A DNA stretch of 64,000 nt from Steromphala cineraria (taxonomy: Eukaryota; Mollusca; Gastropoda; Trochida; Trochidae): positions 49,653,227 through 49,717,226 of the forward strand of contig OU744732.1 of assembly GCA_916613615.1 (NCBI GenBank). The letters run 5' to 3'. Shown here piece after piece: positions 42,901 to 57,900 of this stretch. How positions within the stretch are numbered: position 1 is the first letter of the stretch; each line of letters opens with the position of its first letter. The translations under genes and the position numbers were made by a program. The notes below the pieces were generated by a model, which saw nothing but the letters and a program-made list of their open reading frames with translations, was not told where the DNA came from and did not search any database.

Positions 42901-45900
42901 ATTATGAAGATAAGTTGTGAGAAAAACATTATACATAAATTTCAGTATAGCATAGGATGGTACACATAATCAAATCAGTGTTACGGAATCCCCGAAAATA
43001 TCAATTTACCATCGTGGAGGTTTATTAAAGAAATTAAAACTTTCGAAAGTGAACACAAAAAGCTTTAGTAGAGCATTTTCGCCAAAACAATAACCGTCCT
43101 TTATAGAGAAAGCTAGTGGGTCAATCAGCCCCCGAAACAAAATATCCTTAAACTGTATAGTCTCATGCAAGTCTATTCATTGTAGCAACCCTAGTTCCTG
43201 AAAATATACAGTTTAAGTGGACTCCTTTCAATTTTAATAGTACTTAGCAGTATTATATATATTTTTCATTTCAGAGAATAAAATTTAGCATAACAGAAAA
43301 CATATGTATATACATATATTCCAAAGACCTTGCAAATTTAAAAAAAATCTTGACACCTTCCAAGTATGAACATGCTTATCTTTAAAGCTACTGTTATTGA
43401 TTAAAAGGCGTTGCAATTGTAACAATGACGAGGCATAGCTTCTTAACAAGGGCTTTCCTAACGATTTCGAGGTATAGACTTCCTTAGTTCTGCTTTTTTA
43501 AAATTATCCTTGATACAGTCTGGTTTATCATTCAACAAGTCTATATTGACTTAAATACACAATTAAATTAAAACAAAAACTTAAAAGAAGATGAAATTGT
43601 CTATTTTTAGTCTAAGATTTCTTCGGTAGCTCACTTTAAATAATTATACCCAAAACGGGCCCCGCTGATAAGGCATGCCTGAGTCCGGGCGAGGACACTT
43701 TGGCAGTGTTTGACATTTTAGCCTGTCTCTCAGATAACATACGATACCAGACTTGGAACCCGCCGTAATCGTAGCCTGCACATTCCTAAACTCTCAACCC
43801 TAACAACCCATTCTGGAATCGCAAACCGGAATCAGTACCTAAACCATTTACGCCGTAACATGATCAACGGATCATCTCCACCACTGTCGCAGAACTCTAA
43901 CGTATTCCAGATTGACAAACCGTTATCAGTTTCCTGCACATGGTTATTGTTTTGATTACAGGCATCGTTTGAAGGAAAGGCGGGCAGATCTAAGTCCTTT
44001 GGAGATTTTCATTCCTCGCGTATGGATATGGTTGGGCCGGACGCTAGTGCTGAGTCCCGTGGGGGTAAGGCTAGGCCCCGCACCCTCGCAGTTCGAAAAC
44101 TTCCCGCCCAGGATTTGGAGTCCCCCACCCTGGCAAGCTTTCTGGAACGCAAGTCTTTCAATGGACAGTGGATACGGTAAGTCGCTTTGTTTTGTAGTCT
44201 CAAAGTGTCCTTTGCTTTCTCGCAGCAGCAGTTTCTTGAAACTTGATGATTTTGCTTACCAAAATTTTGGTTTGCTTATTTCCTACACGAAAACCACTTT
44301 CAAACATTATTTTATATTAATTTCTTATCTTAACCCTGAAATGCCAGCCACAGAAGTAGAATACAAGTCACATCAATTACATGAGTAGAAGATGCCGTAT
44401 CTCTGGTGTTACCCTTATCTGCTTTTACTGAAAACAATGTATCCATTTCTGGAAGCAAAGGCTTGACCAATTAGTGTCGTGGCATCTGTTGAAAACGGTC
44501 TGTCTTGTGTTTCAGAATTCGTATTTACAGTTGGATTTCAATTTGTAAATCGTAAGACATATTCATATGACAAGAACTGTTTATAAACAATCGAGGTTAT
44601 TATCAACTGACCATAAAAAGTGTAACTTCCTTCTGACAACGCCTTAGTACTTTAGATGTATATTGTCTTATTTATCTGTCAAATCCCCCCTCCTCCCCCC
44701 CAAAAAAAGTAGCAATTTCAAAAATCATTATATGCAGAGTACGTCTTATCATGTTTAACCAATCTGTTATGCAATACAATTTCTAAATGTACAACGGGTT
44801 TATTTCAGTCTCAAGTTTACAGCCATAGTCTTATGTATCCAGTATCTTGAAGGTAGAACATGTGTATACAAACATTCCGCATAGTACTAAACACCTCCGT
44901 AACCATTCTCCCTTCAAGCTAATAACAAACAAAATCCTTATCAACAGATAAAACAAGTCAATATAAAAGCGATAACACCCTGCAATAGATATACCTGTCA
45001 ACTCGAACTATCAACCGAAAGGATTAGATACCTTATTGACGATCATTGGGATGTTAACCGACTCATTTTAAGTCTGTGCGATATCGTATTGAATAAGAGG
45101 TGAGGAGTTTACAACTATGACTTATCAGCTCGGCAGCAGGGCTGTGACATATCATATGAAGCGACGCCTATCTGTAGACTCCTTACACAGAAGGTATTTA
45201 CATCACGAGTTGAAGAGTTTATAAGGATTTTGTTCTGATATGAAACTTTATGCTTACGTGATCGTGAACATCTGGCGAATGGGTCGTGAGAAAATTTCCC
45301 CTCTTTGATAAATTTCAAAGCCATAAACGCGTGACCATCAATGGCAAATTGAGATAATATCAACATCATTACATTTTTCAATATCAAAGTTTCAAAGGAT
45401 AGAGTAACTTCATTGATTGAATGTTATATTTGGAACTAAGTATTATTTGATATATATCTATTAATTTGAATTGATTTGGTACTCGTATTACACAAATACA
45501 TTTCCCGAAGAGAAATTAAATATTTTTCCATGAAACTATCAGAAAATGTTTAAAGTCATCTTTCAAGAAATTTCAAAAGGATTATTTTTACTGTTTCGTA
45601 GACAAACATTTAGTCTCAGAAGTATTCAATATTGACAGCATTTAAGACAATTCATGTATAATAAAAAAAATGGAGCCCAGAAGAAACTTAACTTCCTAAA
45701 GCTGAGCGGTCTAGACTTGCTATACTTTTCTAGACTTGGTTGGTCATCAATTAATTTTTTTTGCTTTAGGGTCTGGATGACAGACTAACTGTTTCGTGGC
45801 GTTAAAAGTTATAGGTGTACATGTTCCAATGGCCATTAGGTTTCACAATACCTTTGAAATGATTTAAGATGTTATCATATTTCACAAACTATTCTACATA

Positions 45901-48900
45901 TCTAAAAGAATTGTATTAAAACAAGGACAAACAAGTCTAGAAAAAATAAATGATATTTCAGGTTCGTTATAAACTACGATCCTCTCTGTTTCTACATCAA
46001 ATACGACAAGCTAGTAAAACGTTAATTGTTTTGAATTTTCAAATTTATTTTTAATTTTGCTTCATCTCACAGCATGTTCTTCATATCTACATATTTTCAT
46101 TAAAACAAGGACAGCCTAGTCTAAATAAACAATATGATATCAAAGGTTAGTTATAAGCAATGAACTTCCCTGTTCCTGGCAAAACAGGAGGTCGTTAATG
46201 ATTCATTTTAGCCTCAATAGAGCAACCTGCTTTCAAAACACCAACATGGCATTTGTGACCCATTCTGCTGTTAATTATTTACACAAGAAGGTGTTTCCTT
46301 AAAATATCATTTCCTTCTTTCTTTTCCAGCTTCGATAACCTATTTCCTAAATATTTCCCATAGCTTCGTAGTAGAAACAACCGTTAACAGAAGACCTCTG
46401 TTCCTTTATGTATACACGTAGATTATACATTAACATTATTATGCTATTTTTATCGTCAGCCCGTATCGAGGTTAGTGTAATTAGAGCCAGAGTAGTTTAC
46501 GAGTCTGTCTGAAATAGATATGTCTCCATATTCCTGGCATATAAACATAAGACAAAAGCTCCTGATATTTATGGTTACAGTTATGCAGTTCATTGTAGAT
46601 TAGAGTGGCTGGCAGACCCTTTAAAGGGGCAGTAACATTATCAAAATAATACATTCAGTATTAAAGAGACAGAAGAACTATTCTACACGCAGTTAGGTTT
46701 GGGTGCAATGTTACAACGAATTTCAGCGCAATACCACTCATGGTTTCACTAGTTCCAGTAGGTCCTCACAGGTTTAACCGCAATGCATCGCCACAGTGGC
46801 GTTGCGGGCTTTCTGCCTTCAATAATACCAGCAGCCGCGATATAAGTGAAAATTGAACCCCTTCAGCATCCTCAATCCATTGAATGTTTCTCGAGGTTGA
46901 GTTTACAGAACAGATTCTTCTACGCATTGCATTCTGATAAATTAAACCTTCCTTGGACTAGCAAATGGTGCATGAAATGAGAATTATAATTAAAGATGCG
47001 ATTTTGAAAACACTCCTTGATTGCTTGACTAATTAGGATTTTCTGAATAAAAAGATTATTTTAAAATGGCTGTAGCGCAACTGATTAAAAAAACATTAGC
47101 ATGGTACCTTTCAATTAGATGTTGAGTGAAATACAACTGGAGTGAAGTTTGAGGAAGACCTTTGAAGCTTTTGAGGCTTTAATCATATACTTCCGGTTAC
47201 AACATGCTTTTTTTTCGAAACTGAACAAAGCACCTGGAAATCTTAAAAACGCTATCCTTTAATCCTTCCTGTGATTTCTATTACTGTCTTTTTCTCCAAA
47301 TTTCGTTGTAGACTCTCATACATGATAAATTCGAGATTTTATATTTATTCAGTCCAAAAATTTGCTTCAAGGATATTGATAGTGTTTGTTTCATTTTTCT
47401 GACTTCCAACGTTTATCGGTGTAAGCAGAATTAAGTGTTTAACACCATTGCATCACGATTCGATCACTTTTAATGTAGAAGAGTCCCTTTCATAAAGATT
47501 CTATAGTATTAATGAAAATTATTCCGAGATAAAAACTGCGGAGTATGTTCATATCAACCTTGTTCAAAACCATCTCTCAACTTGCAAGACAAAAATGATT
47601 ACCCAGTAAACGAAACTGCAAAACTGAAAGTCAATCAAAAGGTTGAGAAGATAGATAGTAAGCATATTAGTTCTTCCCTGCAAGCATAGTGCTACTTTAA
47701 CTACTTTTCACGTCATTTATCATAAACCACTAAAATCTCTTACCCTTACAGACACTATGAAACTATACTGTATACATTAACCTGGACAGGCACATAGTTA
47801 CTACATCATGACCATTTCACATTCACCACGAACCTACTACAGTATAGAAATCATAGCACTTGGAGAGGTTCTAAATGTTATATTCTGAATGTTCTACTAC
47901 TACTAATTATTTGTATAGCGCCAATATCCAGCTCATAGAGAGCTGCTCAAAGGCACTGAATATAAGTCTTCATGACACTTCTTTTACCATCTCGACTCCC
48001 GGGGGAGCATACAACACGTTGGAAAGGATGCATATTGTTTATTTTCTGCTTCATATGAGTGGTCGAGTTGTATGTTTATAGCAACGTTGTTCAATACTAC
48101 CTCTGAATTGCAAGTAAAACGAATTACCCAGGAAACGAAACAAAACAATGAAAGTTTCACAATAGAAACGTTATGCGAACTGAGAGTTCAAATAGATAGG
48201 ATGCATATTGGTTTGAACCACCATCGTCATTTCATATCACAATTTCTGCCCATACCAGCTATCTGGAACCATTTTACATACGTTAACCTGAGAAGGTGCA
48301 AATTAAAAGGTCATATGGACAGAGAAGTTAGATAGGATTCATATTGGATTTACCCTGCATCGTCATTTCATATCGCATTTTCTCCTTCTACCAGCCATGC
48401 ATTTGGAACTATTCTGCACTATTTAACCTGGAAAGGTTCAAATCAAAAGGTCATATGGACCGAGGAGTGAATAAGATAGCATGCATATTGGTTTTACACT
48501 GCAAGCAATGAGTTGTACTTAATCGTCATTTCATTTCACCTTACCAGACACTTGGAATTATTCTGCATAGGTAAATCTAAAAGGGTGCAAATCAAAAGGT
48601 CATATGGACCGAGGAGTCAATAAGATAGGTTAAAATGTTATTGGTTTTACCCGGCATCGTCATTTCATATCACCCCTACCAGCCATTTGGAACTATTCTG
48701 CATACGTAAACCTGAAAAGGTGCAAATCAAAAGGTCACATTGAGCGAGAAGTCAATTAGATAAGATGCAAACAATGAGTTGTATTTCATCGTCATTTCAG
48801 ATAGGTTAAGATGTTATCGGATTTACTGCATCGTCCTTTCATATCACCCATTTTGAACTATACTGCATACGTTAACCCGAAAGGCGCAAATCAAACGGTT

Positions 48901-51900
48901 ATAAGGACGAAGGAGTCAATTAGATAGGATGCATATTGGTTATATCCTGGTGTAGATGAGTGGTTGAACTGTGTGTTGGTATAACCTGGGATCACTGGGT
49001 ACAGGCGGGGTATTAGAAGAGTATGTATACATGTGGCATTTGCTCTGGTCGAGCATTTGTGTATGGTCTGCTGATGGTTTAGATAGCTCGCTGCTTATCT
49101 CATCGGCACTAACCATTACCTGATCATTGGGTCAGACAAGGTAGGTTTTCCTATCCTCTTGTATTGGGCATTTTTAAGAAGATGTTTTCGTTTATTTATG
49201 TTTTGTATCAATGGGTAAAATTGGTATTTCAAGGGATTTTGAACATTCATAACATTGGTTTTGTTTTCAAATTATATTGGAATTTTTTAAAAATGTTTTC
49301 GTTGATAATGTTGTGTATAAATGAGTATAGATGGTATTACAAGGGAATTTGAACATTCATAACATAGATTTTGCTTTCTATTATAAATTGAAATTTTTAA
49401 AGATGTTTTCGTTGATTATATTTTGTATCAATGAGTATATATGGTATTTCAAGGGATTGCGAACATTCATAACATATTTTGCAATGGGTAGATTTTACTT
49501 TGTTGAAACGTACTTTTTATGATTTGGAATTATGAGTATCAGTAGTATTAGTAAAATATTAATATTCAGTTTCTAAAGTCATGATTCTTTAAAAAAGATT
49601 TTTATCTAAAAGAAAATGGCTACTGGTAGTTTACTGCAGCTGTAGACTTGATCCTCGAGAGGTTATGTTAAGGACAAAATATTGAAAGCTGCAGTCTTGG
49701 TGCTAGACAAGGAGTTTAAAACAGTCGTCGTCTAGGTTTCGTTCTCAACGTTTGCTTTAAAATGTTTAGTTTCAAACTTTAGAAATCACTTGAAAGAAAA
49801 ATAGTATAGCAATCCCTCGACTTTTAAAAATGTTTTTGTATTTGCTGTTTAGTCCAGAGGCCATATTATGTAATCTCGTGGGGTCCTGCCGTATGGTTAT
49901 CTTTTTGAAAAGGTCGTGAATTAATATTTGCAAATGCAAGAATTTTTTTAAATTTAGGAATGTTTTTTCTTTGCAAACTTGTTATTAACAACTAAGTACA
50001 TTGACTTAAAACATGAACTAGACGTTTAGGCAATCTATTTGTCATCAAACTGAATTGTATTTCATAATTTAAAAGTAGATAAAAGTGCTTAAATACATTG
50101 ATTTACATGAACTTACGTTTAAGCAATATTTTTGTCATCAAACCAAAGCGTTTTATTATTGCTCTTGTTATTCAGATAAATAATCCATTAACAACAATAT
50201 CTTAATGCTTGTTCAAGTATTATATTTTGAAAACGCAAAATCGCTCTGACATTTACTCTCTGAACTTAACCATATAACTGACGTAATCGAATACCTGTAT
50301 TAATGAAACTGCGCCGTCTATCTTATTTCCATCAATGAAATTCCACACAGTTGATACAAAACACTTGGAACCTACTGAGTAACTATCTAAATATTCAAAG
50401 ATAAGAAAGATGACGCAAGATGAAATCTTCCCACATCAAGTACCTTGATGAAATTGAGCATTTGTAATTGGAACGTACTAGGCGTTATGTGTGCACCGTA
50501 CTTACCGATTAACTTCATACGAGGTGGCTAAGTGCTCTGTTTATACTGAATTTAATGTTGTACTCTTGGGCGATATGCAATGAGCAGTGTTTGTACATAT
50601 ATGAAAGATTTTCAAAGAATATTTATAAGGTTCAGAGTACAATGTATCATTTTAGACAAATATGACAATTCAAATTTACAACACCATGGTTTATGTATGT
50701 GTGGTGAGGGTGCAAAGTAATGACGACTGCAGAATGGTATTTGAAAAATCAGAAGATCTCATGTATGGCTACTTTAATTGTATATCAATCGTGAAGCATT
50801 AAGTAGACAACCTTTGCTAAACCTCTCCGGTAAGGAAATTGTGCAATGATTTCTTGTGAAAATTAGCTAGTCAACATCTATCATTCACAAAAATTCATAT
50901 AAGTCATGACCATATTTGTAAAGTAGACCTGAAGGGTTTCTCAATATCACGACAATCAGAAGTTATCGTCCATGATTTAGATTGTCGTTTGTTTTCTCAA
51001 CCATTCTTACAGAAAACAATATATTACCCCCGAGCCAAAAAAAATGAGACAATTTCGGCTTCGGTTGCAACTTGAACATGGTTTGGAAATTTTGAACATG
51101 GTTTTGAAATCATAAGCAGTTGAGATTTTGTGATGACGATTTGTGCATCTTATCCCCTGTCGTTTAATCAGGTCCAGCAGTCGACTTCCTAGTATTCCGA
51201 CATTTGCGTATTGAAAGATTTCCTATATTCAAAACTAGTATTTCTTACCAGACCGTTACAAATAAAATAGCTATTAAACCAGTATATATTTCCTGTTTAT
51301 AATGACACTTGTGTACTGACCAATTACTGGCCATCTGACTTCAGTAGCAATCGGTTTGTAACGTTCGTGGTGTTGAATAAAAAACACTTCATTAAAAGCA
51401 ACGTAACATTCGCTGGTTGTCGTTTTACCTGTTTTGTTTTGATAAAAAGATGGTCCAATAGTTCGAACTATATTTTGAACACGCAGTAAATCGGTCAACA
51501 AAAATACCTTGTTATTTTGGATATGATCAAAATTAAATATTACAATATTTTAAAGGAGCAGTAGATTTTTGTTCGAAAGTTACTCAATTGGTATTTAAAA
51601 AATCGCTTCACTCATCCCTTTTATCAAGAACTGATTGATTGATTTATCAAGATACAAGACACCTTGCAGAATATTTTACTTCATTGATGTTCAGACCTTT
51701 TTTATTTTACGAAAAATAGAATTACCAGCATCAATAGACCAATAAAGTAATCTGAACCTAACAAGAATCCGTACCAGTTTGGCTAAACATATGACACTCA
51801 TGTTGTTAACTTCTCTACTGCCTAACTATGGCATTCTTACCCCACAAAAATTATGAAATGTTAATCGAGCCTCTGTTCTTATTAGCCTAGTCTACGGGCT

Positions 51901-54900
51901 AGAATGGGAGATGCCTGATTGGAGGCAATCAAATTTTGTTGTGCAATTAGGGACGCTTTACTAAAATCATCATATCGGCTAACGAATCATGACAAAGGCA
52001 GTGTGATATGAACCACCCTTCCAATGCGAGAAGCGTTTCCAGAGGAAACTGCGGAAAGCGCGGATTTGGTCTAAATAGAACAGAGGTAAGATCAACATTT
52101 TATGACTTGATCTACCTCTGTAAAGAGAGAATAGACAATAGTGACGTTATGTTCCACATCCGATCCGTGTACAAATCGTGGTAGAGACCCATTAGAACCA
52201 TTTTAAAGACAAAGGTACTGATGAGGGATCTCAGTGAAATCTGAAGTAAAAGGGAGTAAGGTAGCACCAATGATCGTGAAATACCTAAATGGTGTCTGTT
52301 ATTTCTCAACCACCAAAGGCGGAGTCCAGAACTTCACCTGTTGCCAATAAGCTTATGTCACCAGTTGTAAGCTATAAATGATAGACTCCTACAAAAAAGA
52401 TTTTATGACGTTGCATATCTTACAGAACGACAACCACAAAACAAAACAGTATTTTGTTTAGCATAGATTCACGTAGTTCATAATATTCCTATCCAAAGTC
52501 ATTATTTGTAAGTATTACCATAAGGGCCCCCTTGTTAAAAACACTAATGGAACAATATTTTGGATGAACTCTGAAAATCGTATTTCTTATACTCTCCTGT
52601 TAATATAAATATAAAGTTCAAAAGTTAAATTTCCATATCGAAAGTTCATTGTCAGCAAGGAATCAATAATTTATTTACAAGTATCCACGTAGAACAAGAG
52701 AAAGCAGAGTAAAATCGAAAATACTAGAAACCAGAAGCACTACATCTTTAAGACCATGTTGATGGTCTACCTTCTCACACAGGCCACCATCAGAGTAGCT
52801 GATAGGTATATACATGTATGTAAATCTAGAGGCCATGACACTGCACCAGATCAGGCAGGCTGGCGAGACGGAACGAGAGCAGGTGCGAGATAGCGCGAGA
52901 TCTGACCAAACACATACTGTTTTCCTAAGCACTCGTAACTAGAGATAGCACTTCGTAAAGAGCCATTTGGTGAATCACAGCTTGTAAGTTGTTTTTCTCT
53001 TTATTTATGTTATGCTTTTTTAGAAAATTGTAGCTTAACATTCTTGTATATGAAGATAAGGAGTTACATGAAGTTTGACGATAAAGAAAAAATATAATGC
53101 ATGTGACGTCTTTATCTTCTGGTTTAGGATTGTTCATTCTGCCTAGACATAATGTAACTTGATAATTTTGAAAATTTCTTCAACTTTATTTTCCTTTCTT
53201 AAAAAATAGTTTCATCAGACAAAGAGCCACGTCGTTAAAGTTTGTGTATTCTTTATTCTATTAACACAATGCAAGTGTCATCATTATACGTTACTTTCAT
53301 TTTGACAAGAACGTTTATTCAAAGTCAAAGATAACGACGGTTAATATCAAGAAAGTAAACATGCATGAATGACACTAATGTGAAGAATGTTACATATTGT
53401 GAAGCTTTTACAAGATGTACGTGAGTATTCACCAAGCTATGTGGGTCGACCTAGTTAAGGTGAAATGACGTAGTACAATGGTTATAGTTAATGAGAAATG
53501 ACCTCCCCATTGGCATCAGTAGTTAGTTACCGCGGGTAATTGTGTTACTCGGTATCTGGTATAGAAAGTTAACGTGTGTGGCATCACGCTCCTGACAATA
53601 GATATGACCTCCTCACCTTTCTCTTTTACTTATCTTGTACGTAATTAGATGTACGTCGTTCTTGAAATAGGGAAGAAAAATCTTAATGGCAATGTCGTCA
53701 TTTACCTCTTCAAATAGAAAAGATTATGAACTTTGTACTTGGTAAAGATAAATCACAAGGGTTATTTTCTAAAATTCAATTTAAGATACAATATATCTTT
53801 ATGATTGATCTTGATCTTACCGAAATTTAGAACGCCATCTCCGTCTGTTTGTTTACATTGTTATTTAAGTTCAAATACATTTTTGTATAAACAGTTTTAT
53901 ATTCACAATCTTGACTCCTAAATTTTTTGATTGAAAGTGCATGTATGTCTTAGTTTTTCAGGTAGGTTGTAATATGTATTATTCAGGTGTACAGTTATTA
54001 ACCTAAATAAATACGAAACCATTTTCAGTATATTTTCAAGTGTTTTGAAAATATAAACGTCCAAACGTCTAGACACAATCAAACTTAACAGCAATTTGGC
54101 TTTCTCTAAAACGTGACCGGACATTCATTTAGTCATATTTACATATAACTCGAATAAAGCTGTCTTCCTCCCGACGACGATTAGAATTGACGAGAGGAAC
54201 TCCTGACCCGGGCTCGATGGTGAGCCGTATCATTGAGCTTTAAGACATCTAGTGAGCATTTCTAGACAACTGATGAAGTGTTTAGTGGGCAGGATATGCA
54301 TGCTGGGTCTCATGAGGGACTGTAAAACTTGTACAAATGGTCAACGTCGTATCATGTCATTTATCTGTCCAAGAACTTGAAGCGAAATACCAAGGCAGCA
54401 AATAAGTCTTTCGCAAAATGCAATTCTTAACAAGCAGGCCAAAACAACACCAGAATATTTAATATCAAAACATCATGATATGAACTCTATATATGGTCTC
54501 TTGATTGAGTGTATAAGCTGTAGAAATGGTCAAAGTTGTAACATGTCAATTATCTGTTCAAGGACATAGGACTGGCAGTTAATGAGGTTTTCGCTGTTCT
54601 TTACGTACATGTTTAAAACCACCAGAACATTCATCAAAGCATCGTATGGATCATAATATGGACTATATGATTGATCTCATGATTGAATATATAACTTGTA
54701 AATATGATCAAAACGTCAACTATCAAGCAAACACCTGTTTTTGTCAGATGTAAACGATTGGACGATTATTGAAGAAAAGTCATAATGCATAATTCACAAA
54801 TAGTCTTTTTCAGGATGGAATAGCTGTACTAACCATTAACTGTATTAATAGTTTTTTAGAATGATATCAACACAGTCATCTCGCACAGTCCATTCGATAT

Positions 54901-57900
54901 CATTCTATACCAAGATAGTGAAGCTGTACTGTCAATGAATTATCCATTCAGCAAAGTCAATTACCTGTATGTTTTCCAGGTATTGGTATGTGATCAAAGA
55001 CGGGTACCTGTACTGTTATCTGACCCCCGAGGACCAGGTGACAGTGGACATCACAAATCTACACGGGTACTCTGTGACGTCACTCGTCGATCAGTTCCGG
55101 GGCAAGAGATTTGTCCTGCATCTAACACACGAGGTACTGAGACCTTTATTATTACTTGCTTGTAGATTCTTCTTTACTTCTTACCTTAACATGATCTTTT
55201 TTATCTGATTTGGTTGATTATGAATACTTTGTGATTGAATCAAATATTTGATTAATAAGATAATGAATATTTTATGAAAAAAACATTCACCATGAAATAA
55301 TTATATTAAAAACCTTAGACCACAATATTTGATGACTGGAGTTTCTTTCATTCTTGGATCTTTATGTTTGCTAAAAACCGGAAGTTGATCGTCATGTTCT
55401 ATCTATCAAACAAATGTGATAAGGAAATAGAATGGTTTTATACCAAAACTAAAGTTCTGATTTCAGTTACTACATCTAAGTGACTCATCTGTAAAACATT
55501 ATGTTTTTCATATATTATGCTTATTTAAACTGAAATCATCTCAGACTTGTTAGCAACTTACATAGAAGTAAATTTAAGTTTTAGATATATCCAGTAAATC
55601 GTATGACCATTTCTTTCAGAACTACATTCCGTTGCATCTGTCAGTTGAATCACGTGACGAAATGGACACGTGGTCAGATGCGCTGCAGACCGCTGCGCAG
55701 CTACCGGAAACAGAAGGGGATGATAACCCGGAAGTATTTTCTTTACGTAAGTACCAAAACTAATATGTAAACGGGAATAATCGGTTGATCATGAAATCAA
55801 TGGTAGCTTGGCGCTCATGCAACTTTACTTAATAGGATAAGACTTATGTCATTAGTGTGCGCAATTATATTGAGAAGGGAGGAACATCGTTGAAGAATAT
55901 TTTATGCAAGAAACACTGAGAATATAAACTGAGTCAATGTTTTTTTTCAAAATACATTTATTGTAAACATGTTTTCTTTTGATCTCCCTTTCAAAAAGCT
56001 AAAAGTAAGATTTCCTCGTTACCAAAATTATTATTTTTTGATAATACTCCCGTTTAAATTAAAAAGTTTGGCCCTAAAACAAAATCAGAATGGTCGTAAT
56101 GACATATAAGACCAGGACCTCTGATGGGATACGATAGCATTAGACTAAAGGGGATCTATGACAATGACTCCTCATAAGCATTTACCCCTTTCCTTTCTGA
56201 ATTCCCCATCTACTTTTCAAAACAAGAATTGTGTTAATTTGATAATTCATGCTATTAACCTGAGATATTTTCAATCTTCTTGCAGCGAGTCCCGAAAAAG
56301 GAGACAACTCTGAGAAGCGACTGAGTATCAAACAGAGGCTGCTGGCGGAAGTGTTACGTCAGAAGGAGGAACTGGAGAAGAAGCAGGCAGCTCGGCGATT
56401 GGTCAGTTTAATTAAATAATTATCCTTTGGTTAGAATTATAACAGAGGCATCTAAGATTTGAAACTATGTCGTAACTCTTATTGAAAAAATAAGTATTGT
56501 GGTTTTGGTTGAAAATTGTATTATGTGACTCTGTATTTGAAAATGTTCAAACCTAATGTGAAATAAAAAAACACTGGCGCTGTGACCATCCAAACCTGTC
56601 TATAGAAACCTTCATAGACACAGGGATTCAATTGATCAGCTGATTTCAACTGTTTTGAAATTGTCTCTAACTGTACCTTTATTCATAAATGACCATCCTG
56701 GTTCCTAAATTCCATGCATTTTAGCTGTTCTTTAAAGTCACTGTCGTCATCCCTGTAGACAAACTTTTTTTCATAACCCACCTATTAAACATATTACCAT
56801 CTGTAAAAATGCAAACACTCTTGTACTTCCAGGCAGCCCAGAAGTCTCAGACGCTGCCATCCCAGAAGGCGAATGGGGATGAACACATCAGCACCGTCAC
56901 CAGACTCAAGCAGCGTCGTCTCTCAACTCAGATCAAGGTGAGACACGCTTCTATGATTAATGATGACTAAAACGGATAGGCTATCCTATGTGAATTGTGG
57001 AATAGATGTCAAGACAACATCCATGTTTGATTTTCATTTAGTTGTGTATATCAACGCCAGAAAGGTTTTTGATGTGTTTAAAAACATATAATGAGACATA
57101 ATAAGATAGCCAATGATACTGCTAATTTTTGCACACAAACAAATCCTTTAAATTGAATATGCCATTTGTAAATGAAATGTATTGCGCTTTTGTCTATATT
57201 CCTGTTCATTGAAATGTGTTTATTGCGCTTTTGTCTATATTCCTGTTCATTGAAACCTAACCTCTTCCTAAAGTAATTTCTTATCAAACAGATCCTATGT
57301 TATGTTCCTCAAGTAATAACGAGTGTTCTTCACAAGTGTTTCCTCACAATATTCAACTGTATTATGTCATATTGGACATCGAAGTAAACGTCTGTATTTT
57401 CAGATGGAGGCGATCCAACGCCAGATCGGAGACGGCGGGAAGAACGGACAGAAGAAGTCTCTCTTCAAGATCAGCAAGAAGAAGTCGTCAGAGGACAAGA
57501 ACCCCCAGCTGATGGAGCAGCTCAAGGAACTCTCCACAACACTGAAGGAGATTGACATCAACCTCAACAGTGAAGGAGTCCACACTAACAACAACGTCAC
57601 TTCTTCAAAGGTTGGGTTCCACAAGGTTCCAACCGACGGTGATCTCTTGAAGAAGGGTGACTCCTTTGATTCAGACGACCAGAATGTCCACCGGAGCAAC
57701 AGCTTGAAGGCCAGTGTGCAGAGACTTGCTCATAGAACTTTTGCCAAGGCGGGCTGGAGAAAGAACAGCAGAAAAAGTCACAGTCTTCATATCGACGAGT
57801 ATCATCCAGACGATCCTGAATTCAGCCTTGCAAACCAAAGCCAAGAGATGATAGATCTTACTCAGCACTCAGCAGACATCATTTCGTCCATCAGTTTTTC

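Larger units (their letters stand above)
32828..43961 (+). other. Intron 2 (about 11.1 kb)
   Basis: Donor GTAAGG, acceptor TTTGATTACAG, phase 0. Contents seen: foldbacks at 32946-33113 and 35082-35240, a dispersed repeat (33785-33930, 37451-37620, 40311-40555, 42034-42210), a 57-bp-TIR element at 38374-39022, a rearranged MITE at 39801-40040 and a full MITE at 42527-42884. The remaining stretches (about 33.9-35.0 kb, 35.3-37.4 kb, 40.6-42.0 kb and 42.9-43.9 kb) show nothing I can name. Confidence 0.7.
44177..54979 (+). other. Intron 3 (about 10.8 kb)
   Basis: Donor GTAAGT, acceptor TTTTCCAG. It holds an inverted dispersed repeat (45611-45789), a MITE-end fragment near 46619, a dispersed repeat (46720-46900), tandem arrays at 48180-48935, 49160-49480 and 54300-54730, and a diverged inverted-repeat element at 51861-52134. 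Minus-strand open frames at 45115-45387 and 52675-52932 have no recognisable motifs and I do not call them genes. Confidence 0.7.

Noticed and set aside
43912..44388. 158-codon open frame on +
   Set aside because: It runs in a different frame from the exon at 43962-44176, ignores good splice sites and has no recognisable protein features.
52675..52932. 85-codon minus-strand open frame in intron 3
   Set aside because: Slightly less AT-rich than its surroundings but with no recognisable motif or partner exon.
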